Below are positions 51,561 to 64,000 of a stretch of DNA of 64,000 nt, one piece after another. Position 1 is the first letter of the stretch. Every line of letters starts with the position of its first letter. The stretch spans positions 850,600-914,599 of the forward strand of contig PTEX01000145.1 in the NCBI GenBank assembly GCA_003342815.1, read 5' to 3'. The notes under the pieces are model-generated. The model was not told the DNA's origin. It ran no database searches and worked only from the letters and a program-made list of their open reading frames with translations. A program made the position numbers and the translations under genes. This DNA comes from Eudromia elegans (Eukaryota > Chordata > Aves > Tinamiformes > Tinamidae).

Positions 51561-54540
51561 AAGTTCTCCATTCCTGAGCTAGTTCTCCATTAAACAACAG
51601 AACACAGGATGTAAAAACATCAGTAAAGTAGAGCATCTCCTTTCTGAAGACTATGTCTATGTACACACTTTCCCTTACTTTCTCTAGGCACATCTGGGAG
51701 ATAGTGGGTTATGCCAGTTGTGTTTGCTTTATCAACTCACAACCATATTTATCATTTGACCATTAAAATTCTTTCTTCATCTTCATAGTCTCCTGCTAGC
51801 TATCGGTCATTCAGTGGGGGTTTGTGTATTGTTCTAAAATGCTTTTCTACTTTTTTATTCTACCAAGTACAGTGCAGTGCCTTTGTGATGAGCTTTGACT
51901 TTTCCATTTCAAGCAAAGAAAAGCAATAATAAAAAGGAACAAGACAGTTCACGTAACAAGATGGAGTACATAAGAATCAAGATAGCTGAGAATATATAAA
52001 GAGGAAACCATGTAATTCTCAAAAGTAGACAGCTTTTCATTTTAAATCTTTGGAACAGTTTATTTGTACTCATATTTCACTATGAAGTACAAACAGCTCT
52101 CGGAATAAATTATAAATCTGAAAGCCTGTGAAGAAGTGTTTACTGTAACCTAAATTCTGATAGTCTTCCTGGAATTAAAAGATACACAAGGCTTGGGGAA
52201 ATTTGCTATTTTTTGCTACAGAATAGGCAACAATTAAATTGGACCCCCTTTTATAGCTATTAGATTTTTTTAATTTTTTTTTTACTGTTTGATAACAACA
52301 GATGCAAAAGAAGGGAAAAGATCAGTATAAGACTCCATAGCTCCTGGAGCACCCAGGGCATTTAAAATGCTTATATCCACTCTAACAGGAAACCTAAAAT
52401 GCGCAAGAGCACAGAACATTTCATTATTAAGAATTCTAGGGGTCTGTGCTAGACATTCTGCCCTTTGTTAAGGCAGCATTAAAATAGAAACACAAACTAA
52501 AAAAAAGGTTTCTAAATACAGTGGCATAAGGTGTTTCAACTGGGATATTCTCAGACCAGATGTCACCCAAGCTATCAACATGAGAAGCCCTTGATGAGCT
52601 CTTCTAATTTTCTGTGTGCTCTTCAATTTGAGTGATAATTCATGCAAAGAATTTAAAACAGAAAGTGACATATTAAAAAGTGCACAACATGCTGCCAAAC
52701 AAGGAAACACTATCACCTTTGGAAATCATAAGGATCAAGGTGGAAACAAGGCTGCAGAAAACTTGAGAGGGCACTGCAGCACTTATAAGGAAAACCTCTC
52801 AAAGATACGAGGCAGTGTCAAAACAAGCAAACGAACATTTGGAATGGAGTTGCGTAAAAAGAAACTCATGCTCTTCTCTTGAAGACATTCAAGTGCAGAA
52901 CACAGAGCCAAAATGATGGCAATTCCAGATTGAACAGGAAATATTTTAAGTGAAAAGATTTAACATAAAAAAGCAGTACAGGTCTTCCAAAAGGTGGGGA
53001 TTAAGCAGAAAAGACCGCCCAGGAACACCAGGAAGTGGCTCCAGTAACCTGAGTACTCAGACAATGTGGTTGATGAAACATTAAGCCAGCATTTTTAATC
53101 CAACAATAATACAAGTTAAGTCCTGAACTTCTGAGTTAAGCATGTGTTATTTAAACATTAGAACCTGAATTTTCTTCGTAGCATGTGCACTGACAGATAG
53201 GTTATAATAAACAGCACACTGCACACCCACTGAAACCAGGCAGCTCTGCAGGCAGAGTTGTGCCCGGGCAGTGCTAAGGAGATGCTTGGATTCATTCTCT
53301 GTTTAATAATGGGGCCCAAAAGAGCACAGGGCTCAGCTTGAATGCTGTGCATTGCTAATAACTGGAAAAGGTGCACCAGAGCTTGCACAGCTAACTGTCA
53401 CAGAAAGGGTTGTGGCAATGCCAGTGCAACGCCTGTGGGCAACTACAGAAAGAACAAACAAACACACAAGCAAACACTGACCCATCAAAATAATTCAAAC
53501 ACTTTTTTTTACATGTTTCTTATTAAAATCGTAATTACATGCAAATGTGCACATAATGTACAAATAATTTATTTTTTGGTTTAGACCTAAGAAAAACCTG
53601 AATGTATTTGTTTTCTTATTGTAAAAATATAAACCAGCAGCAACAGTATTTTGTTTTAATGTGCTTTTAGCATTTGTAAGAAGGATTTGTAGCCGCTTTT
53701 TTTTCCACATAAAATAAATAATATTTGAGTTCTTAAAAGAAAAATCATCAGAATTCTTTTTTTCCAAACAAAATCTTGGGATTTGATCTCAAGGTCTGTA
53801 AATCATTTTGATGGACTTAAAGCTTCTCCTCCTGTGTAAGCTTATTCGCTGTTCTTATTTGAATGAAGGCACAAATTCCATTGGAAATATATATTTGAAA
53901 AACCACCATCAATTTTATTTCCTAATTTCAAGTTATTAGACTTAATTCTGCCCTCACTTAGATAGAGCAATGTAGCTAGGTCCAGTATCGTCAAAGTGCT
54001 TGTGTATATGCTTGAAGATAAGGAGCCTAAGCAAAGCAGGTTTTATATTTCTTTTTTGAAAACTAGGTCAGTTTTTAAAAATTAGCTGAACATTATTTCA
54101 GCAGCTTACTCCTGAATTTGTATTCCCATATCAATGCCTCTGATGTGTAGTGACTTTATTTTCCTAAATCTCTTCTGTCGTCTTGGCAGTTCCCGTAACA
54201 CACACACTGATGTAAAGTGGCAGAGGATAGTGTTTAAGCTCCTGATTTACTCTGCTTGTTTGTTAACTAAGGAGCCATCAGGATCTCCAAGGGCTAGAGC
54301 CACATTCTTGCCACAATCTGGTTTCATCTGGTTTACTTTGGTTGTGTACCAGTCCTCCTCACACTCCGATTTTCATGTGGAGTATATCAAGCCATATGGG
54401 CTAGACAAGACCCAAGAAACAGTTTGATCAAGCTCTCAACCCTTCTAATTGGGTGAACCAGACTCGTTTCAGATCCATAGCACAAACCTGTAGCTCTTGT
54501 GGTATTATGGACTATTCCAATCCTACACAACCCCGTACGA

Positions 54541-54577
54541 ACAAACAAACAAAAAAACAAACAAACAAACACACAAA
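54541..54577. repeat. CAAA tetranucleotide repeat
   Basis: ACAA units with one long A run. The opposite strand gives the open frames rich in VCLFVCLF, which are artefacts of the repeat. Confidence 0.85.
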
Positions 54578-57270
54578 AACGCAAATAAAACCCTCCAAAA
54601 CTAGAAGATTCACAGTTATAGAGTAATCAATGGTACCAGGGAAAGAGAAAAATTGGCCTTGTTGCTTGAACAAAATCAATAAACTAAAGAACATAAAAGG
54701 AGAGCTAATTAAAATATTATAGGCTTAGCGATCTTGATTGCCACTTCCATCAACAGTATTCAGGACTTTTAAAAAGTACTACAAATTTCTGAGCTGCTTC
54801 AAAAAGTTAGTCAAATGACTTTATATTCCTCCAGTTTCTGGTTTTTTTTTTTTTCCCATTAATTTCCATTGCACATTAATTTCCATTACACTTCCTTTAC
54901 GTTTCCATTATTTGAACTGCAGCTAATAACAAGGGTAGAAATTTTTCCTCATTTTAGGGCATATTAAGGAAGCTCAGTTCTGGATGTTAAAATTACAGCT
55001 GGATCCAAAGCCACTTATTAAAATTTGCTTTTGAAAAGAACTTGCCTCTGCTGCCGCCTCTTTTCTGTGACACGGTCTGGGCAAACTGGGCATCCTCTTC
55101 TTCCCTGTTCTTCGTTGGACAGAGACGGGGAAACAGAACCCGTTGATATTAAAAGGACAATTAATAATTTTTTTTCTTGATCCTAATTGAATTAGATATT
55201 TGGCTCCTTAAATATTAAAATTAGAGTAAGAGTGTCAATCTGTCAAATACAGATCTCACTCTGTGTGTGCTTGCCTCTCTTTATGTGTGATGATGAGGGA
55301 GTACAATAAACAATCGAGCAATGAGAGTGAATAACCAAATGTTCCCAAAGTTTAATGATGATGCAGTGTTGCGGGAATGGGCTTGGTCACAAAGAGCAGA
55401 CTAATCCAGCTGACTCATACAGGCACAATTTGAATTTTCATCAGTGTTGTCACATGACCTGATTTAGATCATAAAAAGTCTCGATTTGAGTTCTATGAGA
55501 AAAACCTAATCACATCACTCAGATCAAAATACTGGGCTTAGATTTCCATTGCAGGAGAGTCTGGAATCTACACAAGGAACAGAGCCTGCATTTACCCCTC
55601 ACATTTCTTACATATTTCATGCGGGTCCCCCACTTCCTCTGCCAAAATAGTTTATTAAATTATGCACTTATGATACATTTTAGCAGCCAGGTTGCAGACT
55701 AGCTTGCATTGACTGCTGTAGAAAACTCATAGTGACAGAAAGTAAGAATAAATAGCCAGGTTCTTGAGAAGTCAGGGCAAAATTTAGATGGGAGAAATTG
55801 CTGGAATTTATTCTCTCTATTCCTAACATTGCTTATGCATATGGTCCAACAAATCTTAAGCGTGGTGCAGGCAGCACAGGCAGTAGTAATACATGTCACA
55901 GCAACAAAAGCACAAGATTTACCCTCCTCCTCTCAGCAGAGTCCCTGTATCATTCCATAAGATCTGCACCATAAGACTACTCAGTTGGGTTGTCTTTTGA
56001 TTTTTCTCTTTCTCACATAACTCTTCAAATTGTAAATGTCTAAATGTATGTTTCTACACAAGATCAAAAGCAAAATTCTGAGTTATGCACTTGACAGACA
56101 CCATTGTCAAGGGCAACTCTGTTCACTATCCTGAGAGTAGGCATCTACCATCATGTAAGATGCCTTAAAAGGATTTCTTAGATGTCTGTGCAGGACTGGG
56201 AGATATGAATCTGGACATAGCATAGAATCCTGTGGTGACATGATAGTGAAGCACTCCAAAACCCCCCCAAAGATAAATACGTAATTATGAATTTACAGCA
56301 AAACTGTTAATTCAAAACTAGCCTATAATAAAGCAGGTGTTGTCTCATTTCCATTTGGTAGTGTCCATATATAATGAACTCAGTTTAGTTTTTCCCTCCC
56401 AGGAAGTCATAGCATTGCAAAGAGCTACTCGGCTTCCCCACAAATCGTTTTTGAAAGGACCCTAAAGAGGGACCTGTTGGCAATGCTTTTACTCCTAGCA
56501 GGAAGGGCTTGAGCCATGTTCAGAGGACCTTGTGAGAGGGCAATATACTGACATTTTGCATCTTCTTAGGTTGTTTAATAGAATCATTTAACTACCAGAT
56601 TGTCAGTCTGCTGGCTTCATTGGCAAAATGCTGCTTATAAAATGAATATATAAATGCATAGCAGCAGCATTAAAAAAGAACAATGTAAAGACACTCTGAG
56701 AAAAAATAGATTCTTTCTGACAAAAATATCTGTGAGGGCTCAAAAGAGAGTTAAAAAGACTAGAAAGTTTAAGCACAGTGCAAAAATGGACAGAGAAACT
56801 AGACCTTTTTTTCTAGTTCTGACTGCATGGTAGCAAGAAAATTTTCCCTGACACATAAAACTTACTAAAATCAGCTCTCTGTATCTAAGCAGAAAAAAAA
56901 ATTGCAAATGTGCTTTGAATTTTTTTAATATGATGGAAAACAATTTTGGCAGGTAAAGCTCATGAATTTTAGCATCAAAATCTGTGGTTTCTTGAAAGCA
57001 GACTGGCATAACTTTAGGAGAAAAGTATAATTAATTTGCAAAATTCTCATCCTAAATAGAAAGACTTTATTCTATAATTGAAATCTTCATAAACTAAGCA
57101 ATTGATCTTACTGTCTGTAAATTCTGTAGCAAGACTCCCACTCCCACTGCCTCGCTGAGAACTTCATATCTGACAAACCTAGCAGTGAAATTAACACCAA
57201 AAAAAAGTGGTTAAGAGTGATAAAGATTAAAAAGGCAAATTAAGCCATGCAAGCAGTTTTTACTTTAGTG

Positions 57271-57296
57271 AAAACATTAGTTTTTACTAATGTTTT
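57271..57296. repeat. Perfect short hairpin
   Basis: AAAACATTAGT and ACTAATGTTTT are exact reverse complements around TTTT. The right arm ends in TTTT. Confidence 0.75.
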
Positions 57297-57506
57297 AAGC
57301 ACGGATGACCAAGACAGCTATTTGGGGTTTTGGAAGGTTGCTGTAGACCAGGTTCAGCATTTTGCTGTTGCCCAGAGTGGTGAGGTACCTGTTAGTGTTG
57401 ATAGCCTGTTGGAATCAGGAGAAGGATTTGCTGATAAGCTTGAATCTCAGGTTTGCAGTCAGCACTGAGACGGCCCAGGCTGATTTATTTCCTATTCCTT
57501 ACGTGG

Positions 57507-57520
57507 GTCCTACGTAGGAC
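57507..57520. repeat. 14-bp perfect palindrome
   Basis: GTCCTACGTAGGAC is its own reverse complement and contains a central TACGTA with one CpG. It could bind a dimeric factor or be chance. Confidence 0.7.
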
Positions 57521-58856
57521 TCCCTCAGCAGGGAGAAGGGACTCAACAGGCAGAGATTGTGAGCCTTAAGGTGAGAATGACAACAAAGTTATTTTGGTGG
57601 AAAATTATCTGACTCAGTCAAATCGTGAAGAGAATAGGGACTGGGAGAAGAAATGAATAATAAATAAGAGGCAGACAGCTTAACTGCGTAAGACTCAAAG
57701 ACAAATATTTCAGGGTCAGATTTAGAAGAAAAATACGTTTTGAGGATGGGAGTGCTCCTTTAAGTCATGGATCAATGCTAGATGTGACAGAAGAGAGATT
57801 CTTCTAAAATCTTACTCTTCCTCCTAAGTGCTTCTTCATGACATAACAGTAGGAGATCCTTGTAAATGTGTGAAACAGCTGCTGCTGTGCTTTCTGCTGT
57901 CTCGCAGAGTCCTTTGATCAGCAAAAGATACAAGCAGAGGTGCAGGTTCTTTGCTGAGCAAGAGAATGCTTAAACATACTCCTTAACTTCAGTGTGTGAA
58001 TCAGTTCCACTGGTGTTAGAAGACACAAGCTTGTAACTCAGCTTAAATTCATTTAAGTTTTTGCTGAAGAGTGATGGGGTATGGAGATGGAAGTACAAAC
58101 CCCCTGCCCAGTGTCACCAACATCAGAGGAAGGGCCACATATGATTTTAGAGACATCAGACTTCAGCTGCTTTCTCAGGTCACTTTCTCTTGGTCACTAC
58201 CTCCCTATGCCTGTTCATTATTTTTCTTGTAGTGGCCTAGAGTGGCTTTTCTCATAACATGGGTACAAATTAGAGTGAGGCAACCTGTGAGTGAAATGTC
58301 AGGAATGACCTGAAGGCAGCATTGGATAATCTAACACTGCTGCCATAAAGGGACAAGTATGAGCTAGTCTCTGTATATAAGGAAAGCTCTGCAAAACTGC
58401 CTCTTGACACCATAGTCCTGGTTGTGGCACAGAACAGACATCCTCTTCTCTTTGGCCAATTGAACAGAGTCGCTGTTTTTGAAACATGTGGGACAGATTC
58501 ACTTCTTTGTGTCACAGTTCAGCTCAGCTGATTTAAGCAGAAGAATCTTCCTCAAGGAGTACTTGGGAAACCCTATTAGCATTCTGTTGGGAAATTACAA
58601 TCCATAAAAAGAAGGGACAACTAATACTATTGATCCTTGGCTGGTTGTGACTGATGGAAGGTAAACACTGAAGAGATATGCTAAAATATTTCTCCTGCTA
58701 ATAAAAGACAAGATTGGTTAGAAACTACTTATTCAGATTCCCTTTTCCCACTGAAATTCGACAGTTTTAGCTGTTGTTTAAATTTTGTAAGGGAATAAAT
58801 TGTTATAGCAGTCACCAAAATTATATTAGAAATTCGAGGAAATATGAATTGGCCCA

Positions 58857-58887
58857 TGTGTGATCCCATGGCCCATGGGATCACACA
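58857..58887. repeat. 31-bp perfect palindrome
   Basis: TGTGTGATCCCATGG and CCATGGGATCACACA are exact reverse complements around a single C. GGCCCATG just before it (58851) is repeated at the centre (58870). This is the longest gap-free palindrome noticed in the window. Confidence 0.85.
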
Positions 58888-59839
58888 AGATCACGGCTAC
58901 TCTATTCATTTTTTATTAAGATCTACTAGGGACATGTATTAAGATTTTCTTAACAGGCAGTAGGGTGGCGATGCTGTAAAACATCTGTGTTCTGTCTAAG
59001 CATCTTCATAGCAGAGGGCTTTGGCAGCGCTTCTTCAAGAGAAGAAAGGAAATTAGAAAGAAGAATAAGAAATACAGGGACAACTAAAGGTGGGTTTCCA
59101 CTTAAGATGGGATAAAAAACCTTTTCAAGGCCAGATATAAGGCTGAGTCTGACTCATTAGATGCAAGCAATATGTAATCATATAGGCTAATTGTGGTTGC
59201 AATTATTTCTCCAGTTTTAACTTTGTTGTTTCAAAGTTGAGAGTTCTATTTGGCTTACTTGAACCACACCTGCTCAGAAAGCAGTTATAAAATTTTGCCT
59301 CATGCTCTTTCACTGACATAATGATCATAATTATCACCCATTTCAGTTAGTAACGTTTGTGATGTGGTTTCTGACGGCCAAAGTTCACTGTAGAGGGAAC
59401 AATATTCATTCAAAAAATGCTGATTTTGACTTATGTAAAATATTCCACAAAGATGTGAGTATCATTCTAGAGGCATTATTGTCTTCTTGCAAGCAGCATA
59501 TAGAGCCAGTACAAAATTACAGACCCTGATCTGGCTAATCATGATGTAGCAGAAACTGATAACCTTCTCCCTATTCTCAGCATAACTCCAATATCATCTA
59601 ATATTCTTTTCAATAAGACTGACATGTTTTTTCTTGATGAAAGTAAATATTCCATTTTCAAGTTATCTTTTCAATTGTTATATTAAATAACAATGTATAT
59701 TCTATCATAAAAATAAAAAGATAATTATTGCATACTATTGAAAGTGGAAAATTCCAGTATACCAGTGCAATTAAGCAAACAGAGCAGACTGTTTTGCATA
59801 AATGAGAAGAAACGTCTCAATACAATAGAAACATATTAT

Positions 59840-60110
59840 CCTTAAGGTTGGAAGAGACTTTTAGAGATCATCTAGTCCAGCCCCCTCTGCACACACAGGA
59901 TCGCCTAGAGCATGTGGCACAACGTGCCAAGGTCTTGAATATCTCCAGCAGGTCTTGAATATCTCCAGAGAAGGAGGCTCCACGTCTCTTGGCAACTTTT
60001 TCCAGTGCTCTGTCACTATCACTGTTAAGAAACATTTTTTTTTCTAGGAAAAAAAAAAATCTGCCTGACTTCTTATCTCGTTTTGAATCAATAAATTTTG
60101 GAATCTCAAA
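59840..60110 (-). mobile_element. CR1 LINE copy D, short and diverged
   Basis: The plus strand AAGGTTGGAAGAGACTTTTA and GAGATCATCTAGTCCAGCCC is the reversed CR1 3' region seen also at 10200 and 50515. The last bases of the CR1 tail are missing or diverged. The region coding for the ORF2 end is just recognisable (DIQDLLEIFKT, LEKVAKR). Copy D is more diverged than A-C and carries a 20-bp tandem duplication at 59930-59968. Confidence 0.85.
59930..59968. repeat. 20-bp tandem duplication inside CR1 copy D
   Basis: AGGTCTTGAATATCTCCAGC is followed by a second copy that is complete except for its last base. A slippage event after insertion. Confidence 0.85.
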
Positions 60111-63100
60111 ATTCATGTGAAACAGAAGTTTTGAATTTGAAGTTTATTCAAATTCAACTACAAATGAATCACAAAAAAATCACAAAAAAGGGATAAATTC
60201 TTGATTTTGTGTGATTATGGTTCTCCATAAAAAAAATCCATACCACATGAAACAGACTCTTAATAATCTCAATGATTATTAGAGAGAATACATAAAATAT
60301 TCTGTGGCTTTTGTACAGAAAAAGAAAGTTTAGAGATTTTCTTTATTCAGTCCTTCCCTCTGAGTTCCCCTGTAAGATTTGGAAAGCTAATAAGTCTGAG
60401 CCCCAGAAAGACCAATCTTCTCTATATATTTTTAGTAATTTTAGGAATTGGTAATGAAAAATCAATTAAATGGATACACTCAGGCTAAAATACTTAGATT
60501 TTATCTCAGACTGCAATTATAAAGACCAAAGAGGAAAACCTTCCAGCAATCATCAGCATCACAGGAGCTATTTTTACTAAGCTCATTTAAACACTAAACG
60601 TACATCTAAATCTCTTCTCATGAAAAACAGCTTCCTTCTCTTTAAAATTTCCCAGAAGTATAAATGTTGAGACACTGATGTGCAAATGGGACAATTAAAA
60701 GGAAGATTAAAAGAAATTTAAAGACTATCTTTCCTTTAGAACTGCTCTTATTGAAGTTTCTCTGGTACCATTTGACTTCCCCGGTGCATTTTTAGTCTTA
60801 TCCTGGTATCAATAGCAGGCAGAATCTCTCCCTGTAGAGCAGCCCATCTATCCGTGCTAAAAAGACAGCAGGTATCTACAGAACCTTATGGAAATCAAGA
60901 CAGAAATATTGTGAACTACTTATGCATTTTTTTACATTCCCAAATTCATAGGAACACAGCAGGTAAAGGCATGCACACCATGAAGAGAAAATATTAAAAA
61001 AAAAATACTATAGTTAAGCTATGTAGTTACTAATAAAACCCAAGTATATTTAAATGAGAACACACATCTTTGTATATTTTTTTTTTCAGCATTCTGTCCT
61101 TTTTGCCCAGGATAACTTAATAACGATTTTTGGTTTTGAGATTAGAGTATCTTACTGAGACAGATAATTTTACTGACCCAAAATCTTCAGTAGAGATTGT
61201 ATTTGCATTTAAAAATGGCCTTATATATTTGAAAAATGATTTGGATTAAACCTTAGAAGGACTAGCTGAGATTTCACCTTCCTAGACTACGAACTATGTG
61301 CAAGGCATGTATCTGTTCCCAGTCCTGAAAAATCATAAGTGAGAAAACACTTTACATTCCCTTGTAATTTGGACAATTCTGCAGCTACCGAAACAGTTCA
61401 AGCAATATGATCTCTGAAGCTGTCTCCTGTAGAAGTCTGCTGACTCTTAGAGATATAAGAAAGTTAGCACTGTGAGAACTGTATTGCCAAAACATTGTCT
61501 AGATTTGATTGGTCCCTAACATAAGGTGGCAAAATACCTTCTACCACATGTGATGGCTGACAGGCTACATCCTACCCTCTCAGAGGAGGACCCAGTCACA
61601 GCAATGTATATGTGATTACTTCTGCACGGGTCTGGTCTGTGAGGCTGTAGAAAACCTTTACCTTGGGAGGGTACAGCAGCTCACCTCTGACAGGCATAAA
61701 CTGTGAGAACACCTGAGGTTCAGCCCTCAGCACCTGCAGTTGTCTCCTGTTCACTTCAAAGTCAAGCTGACAGTGTGGGTTGTTGAATATCCAATTTGTA
61801 TTCAGCAGCCTTATTTAATTGCTTCTATATTAACAACTCTATAGTTGTTCTTCCCTTAGACAGTTAAACTAGCAGTGCCTAGGAAGAGCAAATGAAGAGA
61901 ATTCTCCAGCTGTGAATCAACTTAACAAGGGAGAGAAATATAGCACCGAGGTAGACCATGTTTGAAAAGACTTTAAAATGTTTGCAAAAGGTTTTCTTCA
62001 TTAGCAAGATTTAAAAATCAAGGAGAAGAGTGGAAAAAATAATCGGCAAAATCTGCCAACCTATGAAGAAACACAGATCAATTCCATTAGAGCATCCACT
62101 ATTGACAATGCTGTGCAAACCTTGGCTAGTGTAATGAAAGTCTTAGTGCCTAGGAAGAAAGTCAATATAGGCAGAAATCACCTTATCCCTTTATCTCCTT
62201 AAAAACTGCTCAGCTTGTATAAGGTCTATAGTTATTCCATATCAATTAGTAGAAAATCTCAAACTGTCTAGAAGATAGGTGAGGAACACATATTAAACTA
62301 TAAAATCCATATAATTTTCTTTAAATGATTGGTTCCTACTCTGTCCTGCTTCACCAAAAGGATTAAAAAAGATTATGCTAGGTGACTGTAAAGTCAAAAT
62401 CAGTCTATGCCATTTGAACATTTAGAAACATGTCTTTTTCAAAAAAAGGAAGAAAATAAAGATGAATTGCCTTATTTCCTATAGGGATGGTACCTCACAG
62501 ATCTTTTAAGAATACCAGAGGAAACAGAGGAAGCAGAGACATTTATTCTAAGCTGCTGGATGGCAAATTGTCTTCAACAATTCAGTTTCATCATTCTGAA
62601 GTGAATTATTTTAGTTCCAAGACTGGAATGAACCACAACTCATGCTCTCCATAACTTCCAGCTAGGTTATTTTAAGTATTTGGGAGTTTGCCCTTTGTTT
62701 AAATGTTTGAGGTTTTGTCATTTGTTTCTAAGATCTTCTCTTTCCACAGTGCAATTGAATTAATGGACTTATAGTGTATCTGTGCTTCTCTTATTTAGTT
62801 TACTTCCTCTGAGCTTTACTTCAAATCCTCTGGCAGAGATAGACAAAGCACAACCTGATAACTTCTCAGGCACTTCTACCCACTCTCAAAAGAGAATAGA
62901 AATGTCACATTTGTGATAATGAAATCAGAAGCTAGCATCATTTGTAAAATTGTTGATATTGGTTAGTGCCATATCTGACAGATTCAGGCTGTTAAGAGGT
63001 CTACCTGGATGACTGTATTCTTTTAACTTTTGAGAAAAAGACGGAACAGGGGTGGATTGATGCTTTGGATAATGGAAATTAATGATTTATGACCTGAATT

Positions 63101-64000
63101 ATTGTAATGGGAACCGGAGACGACGCAGTTAACATTCATAGAGTTTATATCAGAACATGATACGAGAGTCGGTCTGAATCATAAAAAAATCCTTCCTCTT
63201 TTCTGCTAATGTCAGAGTGCTCAGCCTCTCATCTGTCACTAGTACCCCATTCTTATACTAATGAGCATTGTTGTCCATGTATACAAGGGCAGCCACCCCC
63301 GCATTCTTTCCTTCAACCAAAAAAAGATCACTTCCATAGCTAAAAAAAAAACCAAACACACAAAGAAACCAAAACAGTTAAAATTGTAACTCCTGATTAC
63401 ACAAGATCACTCCTGCTTGTAGTGCTCTGCAGGACGATATCTTTTTAGGTAATCAAATGAGATTATATTTGCTTTGAATTATTTTCTTTCTTAGGAAGAC
63501 AACTATGACTGGAAGAGACAACTCTGACTAGAAGAAACAACTCTGTGATGCCAATAATCACATACTTTTATTTGGAAAAAAAAAATTTAAAAAAATTAGT
63601 CATCAGCAATCTAGGCTGAATGCTTTCATAGATGGCTTCAGCATTACAATTGCTGTGCACATACTGCGCTGTGATACATTCTATAGAATTACTTCTGAAT
63701 AAATATTCTAACCTTCAGTTATTTATTCTGATCTACATAACTTAAATGACATATTCCATATCTGAGAAAAAAGTAACTGTTACAACAGAGGAGATTGCAC
63801 TGTAATATAACAGAAAATACTGTGTATTTTTATATGTTGAGGCTAACTAGGTTTACAATAAATAGCTTACCACTGCAAATTATATGTCTGAATCCCATCA
63901 AGAAGTTCTATTCATATCAGAGGACATAACTTAGATTGTTTGTACAGCCACTAGAAGGCCTCTGCACAATTTTATCACCAATAATTTAAATTAGGTTTAC
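60111..64000. other. Unique AT-rich stretch to the window end
   Basis: Apart from the coding-like relic at 61519-61814 and a CpG-containing, conserved-looking segment at about 63060-63190, nothing is recognisable. The right edge of the window is featureless. Confidence 0.5.
61519..61814 (-). pseudogene. Frameshifted coding-like relic, possible FN3-type end
   Basis: A minus frame is open for 72 codons (61814 down to 61599) with protein-like composition. It includes WIFNNPHCQLDFEVNRRQ, FSQFMPVRGELLYPPKV and FYSLTDQTRAEVITYT, and stops at 61596-61598. An overlapping minus frame then continues for 28 codons with AVTGSSSERVGCSLSAITCG and RRYFATL. The pattern Y-T-A-V-x-G-S-S ... C-S-L-S-x-I-T-C-G-x-x-Y resembles repeats of FNDC7-type fibronectin III proteins. 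No good splice acceptor precedes it and there is no start codon at its head, so it looks like a broken exon or gene fragment. The FN3 link is inference from one motif and could be wrong. Confidence 0.33.

Larger units (their letters stand above)
51561..59839. other. Unique AT-rich stretch
   Basis: No gene or transposon is recognisable. A CAAA-type repeat lies at 54541-54577, a conserved-looking segment at about 55020-55480, a hairpin at 57271-57296, a 14-bp palindrome at 57507-57520 and a 31-bp palindrome at 58857-58887. The plus frame 57247-57468 has protein-like composition but no family resemblance. Confidence 0.5.

Noticed and set aside
54512-54694. Minus-strand frames rich in VCLFVCLF
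   Set aside because: They are translations of the CAAA microsatellite and not membrane proteins.
1-64000. CRISPR array, prokaryotic operon, or multi-gene novel system
   Set aside because: No regularly spaced repeats, no operon-like gene spacing and no clustered complete genes. The window is vertebrate non-coding DNA.

Overview
This is non-coding, AT-rich vertebrate nuclear DNA, most likely from a bird. The main evidence is four 5'-truncated CR1 LINE copies, two of which keep the 3' terminal octamer-type end (ATTCTGTG/ATTCTATG) and a third the start of it, plus a solo endogenous-retrovirus LTR and very old CR1/L3-like and MIR-like relics. CpG is scarce except in a few patches. No complete protein-coding gene, rRNA, tRNA or CRISPR array is visible. 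The open frames of 60-132 codons scattered through both strands look like chance frames or fragments of transposons. The window therefore reads as intergenic or intronic DNA.

Layout. 1-10180: unique sequence with short microsatellites and two GC-richer patches. 10181-10768: CR1 copy A (minus). 10769-39338: a long unique stretch with three MIR-like relics, microsatellites, two small candidate minus-strand exons (13356-13433 and 26467-26507) and a long imperfect hairpin at 19458-19590. 39339-40620: CR1 copy B (plus), which has lost the central part of its reverse transcriptase by internal deletion. 43480-45310: an ancient CR1/L3-like fragment (minus), split in two by a 1310-bp solo LTR at 43871-45180 with a 5-bp target-site duplication. 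46835-46975: a probable plus-strand MIR-like relic. 50494-51560: CR1 copy C (minus), with a decayed reverse-transcriptase active-site segment. 59840-60110: CR1 copy D (minus). 61519-61814: a minus-strand stretch that reads as frameshifted coding sequence with a possible FN3-like end.

The observations most worth a second look are: (1) the 19458-19590 hairpin, a 51-position stem in which 46 positions can pair as RNA; (2) three tandem ~76-84 bp units inside the solo LTR, whose hairpins change sequence while keeping their pairing; (3) the LTR's TATA-like box followed by a strong splice donor, both on the minus strand; (4) the nested insertion history; and (5) the candidate exons and the frameshifted coding relic. 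No undescribed multi-gene system was found. All family names rest on recognition by eye without database searches.
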